A stretch of 64,000 nt of DNA. Source: Ketogulonicigenium vulgare WSH-001 (lineage in GTDB: Bacteria > Pseudomonadota > Alphaproteobacteria > Rhodobacterales > Rhodobacteraceae). Shown one piece after another: positions 18,213-26,623 of the stretch. The stretch lies in assembly GCF_000223375.1 (NCBI RefSeq), contig NC_017385.1, positions 124,001 through 188,000 on the forward strand. Reading direction: 5' to 3'. The position numbers and the translations under genes are program-made. Position 1 is the first letter of the stretch, and each line of letters begins with the position of its first letter. The notes under the pieces are model-generated. The model searched no databases. It was not told the DNA's origin and worked only from the letters and a program-made list of their open reading frames with translations.

Positions 18213-19559
18213 ATGACGACCGTTATCCAGAACATCGCCGCGTGGTGCGGCGCACAGACCGACTTTTCCGCCGCCGCCAAACGCCTCGCGGCCGAGGCGA
18301 TCACCGACACGCTGGCCTGCATCGTCGCGGGCCGCGCCGATTCCGCGACGCTGGCCGTGCGCCGTGCAATGGAAAGCCAGATCGGCGCCAGCGGCGCGCG
18401 GATCGTCGGCGGTGGCCGCGCCGCCCCCGCTGTTGCGGCGCTGATCAATGGCACCGCTGCCCATGCCCTTGATTTCGATGACAACTTCCGCCCTGGTATG
18501 AGCCATGCCTCGGCCGTGATCGTACCGGCGCTGCTGGCCATTGCCGATCTGGTTGACGCCAGCGGCGAGGATTTCGTCAAAGCCTATCTGATTGCCTTGC
18601 AGGCGCAGGCCTATGTCGGCTGGGGCGTGGGGTATAACCATTATGTCGCCGGTTGGCATGGCACCTCGACCATCGGCTCGGTCGGGACCGCCGCAGGCAC
18701 GGCATGGCTTTTGGGCCTTGATACCGATGGCATCGCCCGCGCATTGACGCTGGGGGTTAGCATGGCCTCGGGCGTCAAGGGGCAGTTCGGCACCTCGGCC
18801 AAACCGTTCCACGCCGGCATGGCCGCCCGCAATGCGGTCGAGGCGGCGCTGCTGGCGCAGGCAGGCCTGTCGGGCAAGATGGACATCCTTGAGGGTGAGC
18901 AGGGTCTGCGCGAGCTATATTCCGGCGGCATCATCACCGATTTTTGGGACAAGACCCCCATCGACGGCCCCCATGTCATTGAGACCACGGGCGTTGTGCC
19001 AAAACGTCATCCCTGCTGCGGCTCGACCCATATGGTGATCGATGCGATCCTTGATTTGCAGGCGAAACATGGGTTTACGGCAGATGACATCGCCCGCGTC
19101 GATACGCTGGTGGGCGTCGCGAACTGGCGCAACCTGGCCTATCCCGCGCCGGTGGACGAGATGCAGGCCCGTTTCTCGATGCAATATTGCGTCGCGCGTG
19201 CGCTGCGCAAAGGCGTCCTCAGCCTGTCGGACTTTACCCAAAGCGCCGTCGACCAGTATGCCCAAGATCCGCTGATGGCCGTGATCACGATGGAACATTA
19301 CGGCGAGGAAAACAGCAAAAAGGCGCTACATCCGCATAAGGTCACATTGTGGCTTAAGAATGGCGGCCAATTGGAAGGCGCGCGCAGCGTTGCCAAAGGC
19401 AATCTTGGCGATGCGTTCAATGATGCCGACCGGATGGAGAAATTCGTCGATTGCTGCACGGGTCTGACGAATGCCTCCGTCGATGGCCTGTTCGTCACCT
19501 GCGAAACCATCGCCCTGCAGCGCGATCTGAAGGCGATTGATCCGCTGTTCAACGCCTGA
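18213..19559 (+). CDS. MmgE/PrpD family protein
   Basis: 448 aa with the MmgE/PrpD signature: ALDFDDNFRPGMSHASAVIV near residues 85-105, and a helical domain followed by KRHPCCGSTH. The family includes 2-methylcitrate dehydratase, cis-aconitate decarboxylase and isomerases of small di- or tricarboxylic acids. No prpB or prpC gene is nearby, so methylcitrate metabolism is not supported. It is more likely a lyase or epimerase acting on a product of the operon's substrate. GAGGT precedes the ATG. It closes the operon; a 13-bp tandem repeat begins across its stop codon. Confidence 0.8.
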   Translation: MTTVIQNIAAWCGAQTDFSAAAKRLAAEAITDTLACIVAGRADSATLAVRRAMESQIGASGARIVGGGRAAPAVAALINGTAAHALDFDDNFRPGMSHASAVIVPALLAIADLVDASGEDFVKAYLIALQAQAYVGWGVGYNHYVAGWHGTSTIGSVGTAAGTAWLLGLDTDGIARALTLGVSMASGVKGQFGTSAKPFHAGMAARNAVEAALLAQAGLSGKMDILEGEQGLRELYSGGIITDFWDKTPIDGPHVIETTGVVPKRHPCCGSTHMVIDAILDLQAKHGFTADDIARVDTLVGVANWRNLAYPAPVDEMQARFSMQYCVARALRKGVLSLSDFTQSAVDQYAQDPLMAVITMEHYGEENSKKALHPHKVTLWLKNGGQLEGARSVAKGNLGDAFNDADRMEKFVDCCTGLTNASVDGLFVTCETIALQRDLKAIDPLFNA

Positions 19560-19590
19560 TCCTTGGGCCTGATCCCTGGGCCTGATCCTT
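19554..19590 (+). repeat. 13-bp tandem repeat, about 2.8 copies
   Basis: The unit GCCTGATCCTTGG occurs at 19554-19566, again at 19567-19579 (one change) and partly at 19580-19590. The first copy contains the stop codon of the MmgE/PrpD gene. It looks like replication slippage. Confidence 0.85.
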
Positions 19591-19627
19591 GCGTCGCGGC
19601 TGGTTGACCATCCGCCGCGATGCCCGC

Positions 19628-19660
19628 CATGATCGGCCAAACCGCGAAAGGCCGATCATG
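19628..19660 (+). promoter_or_regulatory. 11-bp perfect inverted repeat including the histidine kinase start codon
   Basis: CATGATCGGCC at 19628-19638 and its exact complement GGCCGATCATG at 19650-19660 flank an 11-base spacer (AAACCGCGAAA). The right arm ends with the ATG start codon, and the ribosome site GAAAGG straddles spacer and arm. It could be a DNA operator or an RNA hairpin that hides the start codon. Confidence 0.7.
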
Positions 19661-20992
19661 CGCGCGAAAAATGACAACTCCAGCCCTTTGATGCGGCAGT
19701 TCCTGCTGCTGGCGGGGGTCGTCCTGACCCTTGGCATGACCGGCACCGGCCTGTGGGTCAGTGCCCAGATCGAACGGATCGTCGTGACGAATTCCGGCGC
19801 GATTACAGCGCTTTATGTCGATGCGATGATTGCACCCGTCGCGCAAAAACTGGCGCAGGTCGATGATCTGACACCCGAGGATCAGACCCGCCTTGACCAG
19901 ATCGTGCGGCAAGGTGGCCTCAGCCGCGCCGTATCTACCTTTAACCTGTGGGATCGCCACGGGCGTATTTTATATAGCACCCGGCCCGAGCGGATCGGCC
20001 AGATCCGGCAGGACAACCCGCGCCTGAATACCGCACTGTCGGGCCGCGTCTATGCCTCGCTGCGCAATGTCACCCAGACCGATGGCACGCGCGAGCAATT
20101 GGCCGAAGTTTACAGCCCGATCCACTCGTCCCGCACGGGACAGATCATCGCGGTCGCTGAATTCTATACGGATAGCGCGGATTTACGCGAAGATCTGTGG
20201 CAAAGCCGCCTTGCCAGTTGGATCGTGGTCGCGCTGGTGACGCTGGCGATGTTCGCCGCCCTGTGCACCATCGTCCTGCGCGGCGACCGCACCATTCGCC
20301 AACAGCGCGCGCGCCTTGCCGATCAGGTGCAGGTGCTGTCGCACTCCTTGGCCGCGAATGCCGCGCTGACGCAGCAGATCGAGCAGGCCAACCGCCGCAT
20401 TGCCGAGATCAACGATCTGACCTTGCAGCGCCTCTCTGCCGAACTGCACGACGGCCCCGCCCAGCACCTTGCCTTTGCGGCCATGCGTCTGGACGGCGTT
20501 GCGGGGCAAGAACCCGTCGCATTGGCCGTGAACGAGGCCCTGCGCGAGCTGCGTTATATCTGCCGCGGCCTTGTTCTGCCCGAATTGGGGGATTTGGATG
20601 GCGAAACGATTATCCACCGCGCGACGGCGACCCACCTTGCCCGCACGGATGCGCCGGTCGATGTGCAGATCGCGGGCCCCTTGCCCCCCCTTGGCTTGCA
20701 CGAGAAGAACTGCCTGTATCGTTTCGTGCAAGAAACGCTGAACAACGGCGCGCATCATGCGCCCGGCGCGCGGCAAAGCCTGCGCGCGGCCGCAGCCAAG
20801 GGGGGCCTTCAGGTCGACACGCTTGACGACGGGCCGGGCTTTGATCTGAATGCGGCGACCGACGGCCTGGGTCTGCGGGGCTTGCGCGAACGCGTTTTGG
20901 GTCTTGGCGGCAGGTTTACATTGCACAGCACTGCCAAAGGCGGCACATCGGTCAGCATGTGGCTGCCACAGATGCAGAAAGGCGCTGAATGA
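19658..20992 (+). CDS. Sensor histidine kinase, NarX/DegS (HisKA_3) type
   Basis: Membrane sensor kinase of 444 aa. It has a membrane segment at about 12-35, a periplasmic sensor at about 36-185 with a Cache-like stretch (FNLWDRHGRILYSTRPERIG), a second membrane segment at 186-207, and a coiled linker. The phosphoacceptor is His264 in ELHDGPAQH. The ATPase domain shows the N box (FVQETLNNGAHHAPG), G1 (DDGPGF) and G2 (GLGLRGLRERV). Its partner response regulator overlaps at ATGA. The ferric-type importer downstream is a plausible target, and its substrate or a metal complex a plausible signal; both are inference. Confidence 0.9.
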   Translation: MRAKNDNSSPLMRQFLLLAGVVLTLGMTGTGLWVSAQIERIVVTNSGAITALYVDAMIAPVAQKLAQVDDLTPEDQTRLDQIVRQGGLSRAVSTFNLWDRHGRILYSTRPERIGQIRQDNPRLNTALSGRVYASLRNVTQTDGTREQLAEVYSPIHSSRTGQIIAVAEFYTDSADLREDLWQSRLASWIVVALVTLAMFAALCTIVLRGDRTIRQQRARLADQVQVLSHSLAANAALTQQIEQANRRIAEINDLTLQRLSAELHDGPAQHLAFAAMRLDGVAGQEPVALAVNEALRELRYICRGLVLPELGDLDGETIIHRATATHLARTDAPVDVQIAGPLPPLGLHEKNCLYRFVQETLNNGAHHAPGARQSLRAAAAKGGLQVDTLDDGPGFDLNAATDGLGLRGLRERVLGLGGRFTLHSTAKGGTSVSMWLPQMQKGAE

Positions 20993-21642
20993 TCCGCGTT
21001 TTGATTGTCGATGATCATCCGATCTTTCGCAGCGGGCTAAGCCTGTCGCTGGGCGAAAGCCCCGATCTTCAGATCTGCGGCGAAGCCGATACCGCCGCCG
21101 CCGCCCTGACCCTGGCCCGCGATTTGCGCCCCGATGTGGTGCTGCTGGATCTGTCGCTGCCGGGCGGCGGGCTGAATGTTCTGCCGGATTTGGTTGCGCT
21201 TGACGGGGTGAATGTCGCTGTGCTGACCGCCTCCGAGGCCTGCGACGATGTGATGGCCGCCATCAACACCGGCGCGCGTGGCTATATCCTAAAAGGGATC
21301 GGCGGTGCGCCCCTGATCGACGCCGTGCGCAGCATTGCGGCGGGCGAGGGGTATATCACCCCCACCCTTGCCGCCCGCATCCTGACCGAAATCCGTGTCG
21401 AGGAACGCCTGAGCCCCCAGCGCAGTGCCAGCCTTGACCTTTTGACCCCGCGCGAGGCCGAGGTGCTGAATATGGTCGCCGCCGGGCATTCCAACAAGGA
21501 AATCGCCCGCCTTGGCGATATGCAGGAAAAGACCGTCAAACATCATATGACCCGCATCCTGCACAAGCTGGGGGCGCGCAACCGCACCGAAGCCGCGCTG
21601 CTGCTGCGCGACGGCACGCGATCAGACCAAAGTCGTATCTAA
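20989..21642 (+). CDS. NarL/FixJ-family response regulator
   Basis: 217 aa. The receiver domain has acidic residues in VDDHPIF, the phospho-acceptor Asp54 in LLDLSLPGG, and a conserved Lys in ILKGIGG. A LuxR-type DNA-binding domain lies at about 147-207 (LTPREAEVLNMVAAGHSNKE; TVKHHMTRILHKLGARNRTE). It overlaps the kinase gene by 4 bases. The importer gene starts about 135 bases downstream on the same strand. Confidence 0.92.
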   Translation: MIRVLIVDDHPIFRSGLSLSLGESPDLQICGEADTAAAALTLARDLRPDVVLLDLSLPGGGLNVLPDLVALDGVNVAVLTASEACDDVMAAINTGARGYILKGIGGAPLIDAVRSIAAGEGYITPTLAARILTEIRVEERLSPQRSASLDLLTPREAEVLNMVAAGHSNKEIARLGDMQEKTVKHHMTRILHKLGARNRTEAALLLRDGTRSDQSRI

Positions 21643-21776
21643 GGCGGCATAGGTCCTAGGCCGGTTCTACCGAGTATTTTAGTCAATTATAGCTGCGGCA
21701 TCGCTCGCCAGCCGGTGCCTATCGGCAAGCTATTCAACAGATTGACCCCGCCAATCGCTTGGCGGCGAAAGGATAT

Positions 21777-22775
21777 ATGATGAAGAATGCATATCTTGCT
21801 GGTGTGGCTTTTGCCCTTGGATTTGCCTCGGTCGCAACCATGGCCAGCGCGCAAAGCCTGACGATCTATTCGGGTCGCGGCGAGGCGCTGATCGGCCCGT
21901 TGGTCGCCCAGTTCGAGGCTGAGACCGGCATCGACGCCGAGGTGCGCTATGGCTCGACCGCCGAAATGGCCGCCCTGCTGATGGAAGAGGGTGAAAACAC
22001 CCCCGCCGATCTGTTCTGGGCGCAAGATGCCGGTGCTCTGGGTGCGCTCGCGCCGCATTTCTCGGATCTGGCGGCCGGCGTCAATGAAACCGTGCTGCCG
22101 GTGTTCCGTGATCCGTCGAACAAATGGGTCGCAACCTCGGGCCGGACGCGCGTTCTGGTCTATTCGACCGACCGCGTCGAGGAAGGCGCCCTGCCCGCCG
22201 CCATCACCGATCTGACGGACGAGGCCTATCGCGGCCGCGTTGCCTGGGCGCCGACCAATGGCTCGTTCCAGGCCTTTGTCACCGCGTTTCGCCTGACCCA
22301 TGGCGATGATGCGGCCAAAGCCTGGCTGGAAGGCATGATCGCGAATGAGACCAAGGTCTACCGCAACAACGGCACCCAGATCGAAGGCATCGCGAATGGC
22401 GAGGTCGATTTCGGTCTGGTGAATAACTATTACCTTGGCCGCTACACGGCCGCCGATGCCGAATACCCTGTCGATCAGACCCATTTCGGCGCGGGCGATA
22501 TTGGTAACCTTGTTCTGGTCGCCGGTGCGGGCGTTATCGATGTGTCGGACAACAAGGACAATGCGCAGGCCTTTATCGACTTCCTGCTGTCCCCTGCCGC
22601 GCAACAATATATCACCCTGTCGGGCAACGAATATCCCGTGCGCGAAGGCATCATCCCGCAAGCGACGCTTGAGCCGCTGGCAACCGTGCAAGAGATCAGC
22701 CCCGCTGTGAACGTCAATGATATTGGCGATCTGGAAGGCACCCTGTCGCTGCTGCGCGATGTCGGCCTGCTGTAA
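21777..22775 (+). CDS. fbpA: Ferric iron ABC transporter substrate-binding protein (FbpA-type)
   Basis: Periplasmic binding protein of 332 aa with a Sec signal peptide (cleavage near ASA-QSL). The mature start SLTIYSGRGEALIGPLVAQF is typical of ferric-binding proteins. Adjacent tyrosines 218-219 (NNYYLGRY) match the Tyr-Tyr pair that binds Fe(III) in FbpA. Starts at 21777 and 21780 (ATGATG) are both possible; AAAGG at 21768-21772 is best spaced for 21780. No clear Fur, Irr or RirA box is visible upstream. Confidence 0.88.
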   Translation: MMKNAYLAGVAFALGFASVATMASAQSLTIYSGRGEALIGPLVAQFEAETGIDAEVRYGSTAEMAALLMEEGENTPADLFWAQDAGALGALAPHFSDLAAGVNETVLPVFRDPSNKWVATSGRTRVLVYSTDRVEEGALPAAITDLTDEAYRGRVAWAPTNGSFQAFVTAFRLTHGDDAAKAWLEGMIANETKVYRNNGTQIEGIANGEVDFGLVNNYYLGRYTAADAEYPVDQTHFGAGDIGNLVLVAGAGVIDVSDNKDNAQAFIDFLLSPAAQQYITLSGNEYPVREGIIPQATLEPLATVQEISPAVNVNDIGDLEGTLSLLRDVGLL

Positions 22776-22777
22776 TC

Positions 22778-24358
22778 GTGACGGATAACGGACAGGGGGC
22801 GGTGCGCAAGCGCCGCCCTCCGCTTATTCTGGTGCTGCCTGCGGTGATCTTGGCCGTCGGTACCTGCCTGCCGGTGATCTACCTGCTGATCCGTGCCTTT
22901 GGCGCGGGACCGGACCAGATCGCACAGATCATCCTGCGCCCGCGCATCTTGCTGCTGCTGGGCAACACGCTGCAACTTGTGGCGCTGGTGCTATTGCTCG
23001 GGACGCTGATCGCACTGCCGATGGCCTGGCTGGTGACGCAGACGAACCTGCGCGGACGCCGGATTGCGACATGGCTGATGGTGCTGCCGCTGGCCGTGCC
23101 CGGCTATGTCATGGCCTATGCGCTGATCGGCATGTCGGGGTATTACGGCTTTCTCAGCCATTGGTTCGGGATCACATTGCCGCCCTTGCGCGGGCTATGG
23201 GGCGCGGGCCTTGCGCTGACTTTATATACATTCCCCTATATTTTCCTGCATTTACGCGCGGCTTTCCTTGGAATGGATGGCTCTTTGGTCGAAAGCGCCC
23301 GCAGCCTCGGCCTCTCGCCGTTGCAAGCGTTTTTGCGCATCATCCTGCCGCAGCTCTGGCCCGCACTGGTCAGCAGTTGGCTGATCGTCGGCCTATATGT
23401 GATCGGCGATTTCGGCGCGATCGCCCTGATGCGATACGAGGTCTTTTCCTACGCCATCTACACTCAATATGCCGGCGCTTTTGATCGCACGACGGCGGCG
23501 TGGCTGGCGTTGATCCTGCTGGGCCTCACGCTGATCGCGCTTTGGGCGCAGGCGCGCGTTACGCGCAATCGCCGCTTTAGCAGTGGCACTTTGCGCCGCG
23601 CGCAGGCCCTGCGGTTGGGCCGCTGGCAGGCGTCGGCCTGGGGCGCGATTGCGCTGATCGCGCTGTGCAGCCTCGGCCTGCCGCTGCTGGTGCTGGGGCA
23701 TTGGATGCGTCTGGGACTGCCGGATTTCAACGCCGCCCTGCTGGTCCGCGCCATGGCCGCGACCGCGCTGCTGGCCGCGCCCGCCGCCGCGATCGCGGTG
23801 GCGCTGGCGCTGCCGGTCAGTCTGTTGGCGCTGCGTTATCCCGGCTGGCTGCCGCGCCTGACGGGACGGCTCGCTTATCTTGGCTATGCGACGCCGCCAC
23901 TGCCGCTGGCGCTGGCGATGGTCTTCATGGTGCTGGCGCTGGTGCCGATGCTGTATCAAAGCCATGCCGTGCTGATCTTTGCCTATGTCATCAGCTTTGC
24001 CGCCATCGCCCTTGGGCCGCTACGCCTTGCGCTGATGCAGATCCCCGCGCGCCAAGAGGAAGCCGCCCGCGCCCTTGGCAAGACCGCCCCCCGCGCCTTT
24101 GCCCGCGTGACCCTGCCGCGCTTGCGCCGTCCCGCGCTGGCCGCAGGAGTGCTGGTATTTGTCATGATCGTCAAAGACCTGCCCCTTGCCTATATGCTGG
24201 CACCCACCGGCACCCGCACCCTTGCCATGAGTATTTTTGCCTGGACCTCCGAAGGGATGATGGCCAATGCCGCCCCCTTTGCCCTGCTGCTGCTGATCTT
24301 TTGCGCCTGTTTCGTCGGGCTTTTCCTGAAATATGAATCCGGAGCCGCCCGCCGATGA
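22778..24358 (+). CDS. fbpB: Ferric iron ABC transporter permease (FbpB-type)
   Basis: 526 aa. It is a duplicated permease with about twelve membrane helices and two EAA loops (ESARSLGLSPLQAFLRIILP near 170, and EAARALGKTAPRAFARVTLP near 430), as expected for a two-in-one FbpB/CysW-like subunit. GTG start two bases after the fbpA stop; ends in an ATGA overlap with fbpC. Confidence 0.9.
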   Translation: MTDNGQGAVRKRRPPLILVLPAVILAVGTCLPVIYLLIRAFGAGPDQIAQIILRPRILLLLGNTLQLVALVLLLGTLIALPMAWLVTQTNLRGRRIATWLMVLPLAVPGYVMAYALIGMSGYYGFLSHWFGITLPPLRGLWGAGLALTLYTFPYIFLHLRAAFLGMDGSLVESARSLGLSPLQAFLRIILPQLWPALVSSWLIVGLYVIGDFGAIALMRYEVFSYAIYTQYAGAFDRTTAAWLALILLGLTLIALWAQARVTRNRRFSSGTLRRAQALRLGRWQASAWGAIALIALCSLGLPLLVLGHWMRLGLPDFNAALLVRAMAATALLAAPAAAIAVALALPVSLLALRYPGWLPRLTGRLAYLGYATPPLPLALAMVFMVLALVPMLYQSHAVLIFAYVISFAAIALGPLRLALMQIPARQEEAARALGKTAPRAFARVTLPRLRRPALAAGVLVFVMIVKDLPLAYMLAPTGTRTLAMSIFAWTSEGMMANAAPFALLLLIFCACFVGLFLKYESGAARR

Positions 24359-25359
24359 CCCCCCTTTTGCGCCTTGACCACATCAGCAAAAGCTTTGGCC
24401 CGACCGCCGCCGTGCATGACCTGTCGCTGGATCTGCACGCGGGCGAGATCTTGGCGCTGATCGGCCCTTCGGGCTGCGGCAAGACCACAACCCTGCGCCT
24501 GATCGCCGGGTTCGAGGTGCCGGGCAGCGGCCAGATCCTGCGCGCGGGTCAGCCGATCACCGCCCTGCCGCCCGAGCGGCGCGGCATCGGCATCGTGTTC
24601 CAGGATTACGCGCTGTTCCCGCATCTGAGCGTCGCGCAAAACATCCTGTTCGGCGCGCCGGACGCTGATCTTGCCGCCCTCTGCGCGCTGGTTGGCCTCA
24701 CGGGCCTCGAGCAGCGCTTTCCCGATCAGCTTTCGGGCGGCCAGCAGCAGCGTGTCGCCCTTGCCCGTACGCTTGCGGTGAAACCCGATATCATCCTGCT
24801 GGACGAGCCGTTTTCCAACCTCGACGCCAGCCTGCGCCAGCGCGCGCGGGCCGAGATGCGGCGCCTGCTGAAAGAGACCGGCTGCGCCATTTTGCTGGTC
24901 ACACATGATCAGGAAGAAGCCCTCGGCTTTGCCGACCGCGTCGCCGTCATGCAGGCCGGCCGGTTGCACCAGATCGACACGGCCCGCGCCGTTTATGACC
25001 ACCCCATCAGCGCGATCGCCGCCCGCGCCCTCGGGCCTGTGATGCTGATCGACGGCATTGCAGATGGCGACGCTTGCGCCACCCCCCTTGGGCCCTGCCG
25101 CCTTGCCAGCCCCGCGCAGGGGCCCGTCACACTTGCGCTGCGCCCGCACCATATCCTGCCCGATCCCAATGGCACCCCCGCACGGCTGATCACCAGCACT
25201 TTTGCGGGCGGCCAATGCCACCACAGCCTGCAAGTGGCTGATATTGATTTACAAATGACCCTCTCTGCCGCCTATCCTTTGCCCGATCCCCTGTTCATTG
25301 CCCTCGACCAAATGCACCGATTCTCGCCACTCTCGCCCGATCAATATCAGGGCAATTGA
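24355..25359 (+). CDS. fbpC: Ferric iron ABC transporter ATP-binding protein (FbpC-type)
   Basis: 334 aa. Walker A GPSGCGKTT, signature LSGGQQQR, Walker B IILLDEPFSNLD, H-loop VTHDQEEAL. A C-terminal TOBE-like regulatory domain begins about residue 240 (VTLALRPHHILP). It energises the FbpAB system with which it overlaps. Confidence 0.9.
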   Translation: MTPLLRLDHISKSFGPTAAVHDLSLDLHAGEILALIGPSGCGKTTTLRLIAGFEVPGSGQILRAGQPITALPPERRGIGIVFQDYALFPHLSVAQNILFGAPDADLAALCALVGLTGLEQRFPDQLSGGQQQRVALARTLAVKPDIILLDEPFSNLDASLRQRARAEMRRLLKETGCAILLVTHDQEEALGFADRVAVMQAGRLHQIDTARAVYDHPISAIAARALGPVMLIDGIADGDACATPLGPCRLASPAQGPVTLALRPHHILPDPNGTPARLITSTFAGGQCHHSLQVADIDLQMTLSAAYPLPDPLFIALDQMHRFSPLSPDQYQGN

Positions 25360-25390
25360 CGAACAAAGTGTGAACATTTATAACAGGGCC

Positions 25391-26623
25391 ATGTCAAAAA
25401 TGTCCCTGAATGAAAAATTGGCGATCCTGTCGGATGCTGCGAAATACGACGCCTCTTGCGCCTCGTCGGGCGGGGAAAAGCGCGATGCGAAAAAGGGCGG
25501 CCTCGGCTCATCGGGCGGCGCGGGCATATGTCATGCCTATACGCCGGACGGGCGCTGTATTTCGCTGCTGAAAATTCTGATGACGAATTTTTGCATTTTC
25601 GACTGCGCCTATTGCATCAATCGCGTCTCATCCAATGTGCAGCGCGCGCGATTTTCGGTCGAAGAGGTGGTGACCCTCACCCTCGAATTCTATCGCCGCA
25701 ATTATATCGAGGGGCTGTTTCTGTCCTCTGGCATTATCCGCTCGCCCGATCAGACCATGGCGGATATGGTGCGCATTGCCCGCACGTTGCGGCAAGATCA
25801 CGGCTTTCGCGGCTATATCCATCTGAAAACCATCCCCGACGCTGCGCCCGAATTGATCCATGAGGCGGGCCTGTGGGCCGACCGGCTATCGATCAATGTC
25901 GAGTTGCCGCAGGACAGCACGCTGCGCCAACTGGCCCCCGAAAAGCGGCCCGAAACGATCCGCACGGCCATGGCGCAGGTACGCCTTGCGGGCGAGGCGG
26001 CAAAGGACAAGACCCATAAGGGACGCGCCGCGCGGCGTTTCGCCCCCGCCGGGCAAAGCACCCAGATGATCATCGGTGCCGATGGCGCGAATGATGTGAC
26101 GATCCTGAACAGTGCCAGCCGCCTTTATACCGGCTATCACCTGCGGCGCGTGTATTATTCGGCCTTCTCGCCCATTCCAGATGCCTCGGCGGCGCTGCCC
26201 CTGGTGCAGCCGCCCCTGCTGCGCGAACATCGCCTGTATCAGGCCGATTGGCTGCTGCGCTTTTATGGCTTTACCGCCGAGGAAATCGCAACCGGCGCGA
26301 CGGGCGGGCATCTTGACCTCGACCTCGATCCCAAACTCGCCTGGGCGTTGCAGCATCGCGGGCTGTTCCCTCTGGATGTGAACCGTGCCAGCCGCGAGAT
26401 GCTGCTGCGCGTCCCCGGCTTTGGCACCCGCACCGTAGATCGTATCATCGCAACGCGCCGCACCCATACCTTGCGCTACGAGGATCTGGTGCGCATGGGC
26501 GCGCTGATGAAAAAGGCGCAGGCCTTCGTCAGCCTGCCCGGCTGGTCGCCGCGCGCCCTGACCGATCAAGCGGATCTGCGTGCCCGTTTCGCGCCGCCGC
26601 CCCAGCAATTGCAACTGCTGTGA
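25391..26623 (+). CDS. Radical SAM protein, putative DNA modification/repair type
   Basis: 410 aa. The 4Fe-4S cluster motif is CxxxCxxC at Cys68, Cys72 and Cys75 (NFCIFDCAYC). A C-terminal helix-hairpin-helix (FPLDVNRASREMLLRVPGFG) suggests DNA binding. This matches the family annotated as putative DNA modification/repair radical SAM protein, which occurs next to a UdgX/DUF4130 gene, exactly as here with a GTGA overlap. The reaction is not known. The start MSKMSLNEKLAIL at 25391 fits the family; a longer frame extends into fbpC. Confidence 0.85.
   Translation: MSKMSLNEKLAILSDAAKYDASCASSGGEKRDAKKGGLGSSGGAGICHAYTPDGRCISLLKILMTNFCIFDCAYCINRVSSNVQRARFSVEEVVTLTLEFYRRNYIEGLFLSSGIIRSPDQTMADMVRIARTLRQDHGFRGYIHLKTIPDAAPELIHEAGLWADRLSINVELPQDSTLRQLAPEKRPETIRTAMAQVRLAGEAAKDKTHKGRAARRFAPAGQSTQMIIGADGANDVTILNSASRLYTGYHLRRVYYSAFSPIPDASAALPLVQPPLLREHRLYQADWLLRFYGFTAEEIATGATGGHLDLDLDPKLAWALQHRGLFPLDVNRASREMLLRVPGFGTRTVDRIIATRRTHTLRYEDLVRMGALMKKAQAFVSLPGWSPRALTDQADLRARFAPPPQQLQLL

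Noticed and set aside
18213..19559. 2-methylcitrate dehydratase (prpD) of a propionate pathway
   Set aside because: No prpB, prpC or acnD lies nearby and the gene ends a peptide-import operon, so only the broad MmgE/PrpD family is supported.
19554..19590. Possible CRISPR remnant or attachment site
   Set aside because: The repeats are contiguous with no spacers, only 13 bases long, and no integrase or cas gene is present.
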